Positions 63,382-64,000 of a stretch of DNA of 64,000 nt are shown piece by piece (position 1 is the stretch's first letter; every line of letters starts with the position of its first letter). A model generated the notes under the pieces. The model searched no databases. It saw only the letters and a list, made by a program, of their open reading frames with translations, and was not told the origin of the DNA. A program made the translations under genes and the position numbers. The stretch comes from Sinomonas susongensis (GTDB taxonomy: Bacteria; Actinomycetota; Actinomycetes; Actinomycetales; Micrococcaceae), in the NCBI RefSeq assembly GCF_005877005.1, contig NZ_SSNH01000001.1, forward strand, positions 372,001-436,000, given 5' to 3'.

Positions 63382-64000
63382 CTACTTGGCTGCTGGGACC
63401 TGGACGGCCTTGCTGCCCGGCTTCCAGCCGTCAGGAGTCTGCTCCTTCAGGGTGGGGCGGTCCGGGTACCACTGGGCCGTGAGCTTGGACCACGTGCCGT
63501 CGGCGATCACCGCGTCGAGCGCCGAGTTGAGCGCGTCGATGAGCGGCTGGTTGCCCTTCGCGACCGCGTAGGCAGTGAAGTTCTGGGTGTTGACCTTCTT
63601 CTGCGCGATGGTCGTGCCGTCCCCAGGCTTGACCGCACCCTCGGCCTGCTGGGAGGGGGCCACCCAGGCGTCGATCTGGCCGCTCTTCACGTTCGCGTAG
63701 ACCGTGTTGTAGTCCGGGAAGCGGACGGGGTCGAGCTTGAGCGTGTTGGTTACGAAGTCATCTTGGACCGTGCCCTGGACGACGCCGATGCGGACGCCCT
63801 GCTTGAGGTCGTCGAACGACTTGACCGTGGCGCCCTGCTTCGTGACGATCGCCATGTATCCGAAGTCATAGCCGTTGGTGAAGCCGACCGTCTGGCGGCG
63901 GGCATCCGTGGTCGAGATCGAGGAGGAGCCCATGTCGAACTGCTTGTTCGCGACCTGGGCGAGCAGGCTCTGGAACTTCGTCGAGGCGAACTCCACCTTG
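63382..64000 (-). CDS. Amino-acid-binding protein of ABC transporter, N terminus outside the window
   Basis: The C-terminal 205 residues of an SBP_bac_3 protein; the gene continues past 64000. VANKQFDMGSSSISTTDARR, FTNGYDFGYMAIVTKQGATV and GVRIGVVQGTVQDDFVTNTL are the usual lobe motifs. It supplies the permease and ATPase downstream. The substrate is not clear. Confidence 0.88.
   Translation of the reverse strand, partial: KVEFASTKFQSLLAQVANKQFDMGSSSISTTDARRQTVGFTNGYDFGYMAIVTKQGATVKSFDDLKQGVRIGVVQGTVQDDFVTNTLKLDPVRFPDYNTVYANVKSGQIDAWVAPSQQAEGAVKPGDGTTIAQKKVNTQNFTAYAVAKGNQPLIDALNSALDAVIADGTWSKLTAQWYPDRPTLKEQTPDGWKPGSKAVQVPAAK

Overview
The window is 64 kb of high-GC chromosomal DNA with dense coding on both strands, short gaps, many 4-8 bp stop/start overlaps and frequent GTG and TTG starts. 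Gene content points to an actinobacterium of the Micrococcaceae (Arthrobacter or Sinomonas type). The evidence is a full coproporphyrin-branch haem gene set (hemQ, hemG/Y, hemH), a GluABCD-like glutamate transporter, DUF3117 and DUF3107 proteins, a sigE/anti-sigma/tatB/mrp block, a MoeZ-type MoeB-rhodanese fusion and a fused dipeptide-transporter ATPase. From memory, many neighbourhoods match Mycobacterium tuberculosis (fdxA-dapC, dapD/dapE, a LOG-family gene, DUF3117, O-methyltransferase/sigE/anti-sigma/tatB/mrp/DUF1003/MgtE-like, RhlE-like helicase, DUF3107/TetR/moeZ). This looks like core genome. I see no prophage, insertion sequence, CRISPR array, rRNA or tRNA gene.

Layout: 1-4.0 kb, the end of a dipeptide/oligopeptide ABC operon (permeases and a double-domain ATPase) interrupted by an opposing PH-domain membrane protein gene. 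4.2-8.0 kb, typA and a divergent ArsR-like regulator/MFS exporter pair. 8.0-11.4 kb, SH3-like protein, fdxA, dapC, gltA. 11.7-14.9 kb, galE, a TetR regulator, an unknown gene and a secreted lysozyme-like protein. 15-17.2 kb, divergent dapD/dapE. 17.2-20.5 kb, gluABCD. 20.6-23.3 kb, LOG, DivIVA-like, mannosyltransferase-like and DUF3117 genes. 23.5-30.3 kb, the sigE stress/envelope block. 30.4-35.1 kb, a ROK-controlled sugar ABC operon. 35.1-42.3 kb, aminopeptidase P, PHP phosphoesterase, an orphan DNA methyltransferase coupled to a DEAD-box helicase, and an RNB ribonuclease. 42.3-46.3 kb, pheA-thiE and the TPP-riboswitch operon thiO-thiS-thiG. 46.4-48.9 kb, DUF3107, TetR and moeZ. 49-60.6 kb, the haem locus hemA / hemE-G-Q-H-C-D-B-(LLM oxidoreductase)-hemL. 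60.6-64 kb, LysE/Lrp and a second amino-acid ABC transporter that runs off the right edge.

How the genes work together: the haem locus encodes every step from glutamyl-tRNA to haem b through coproporphyrin except glutamyl-tRNA synthetase. dapC, dapD and dapE are three steps of the succinylase branch of lysine/diaminopimelate synthesis. thiE, thiO, thiS and thiG serve thiamine synthesis, and MoeZ could adenylate ThiS. The sigE block joins an ECF sigma factor and its zinc-type anti-sigma factor with a Tat translocation subunit.

The most unusual material is non-coding. Short direct-repeat arrays sit on, or just after, stop codons (gltA, galE, tatB, the 29.3 kb stress-protein gene, thiG, the O-methyltransferase). 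Among them, two convergent arrays of 31-bp units flank a perfect 22-bp hairpin between gltA and galE. A second genome-style feature is that about twenty genes have a TAnnnT-like hexamer exactly 6-7 nt before the start codon and no Shine-Dalgarno sequence, which predicts pervasive leaderless transcription. A perfect 48-bp in-frame duplication also sits at the FAD-binding strand of hemG.
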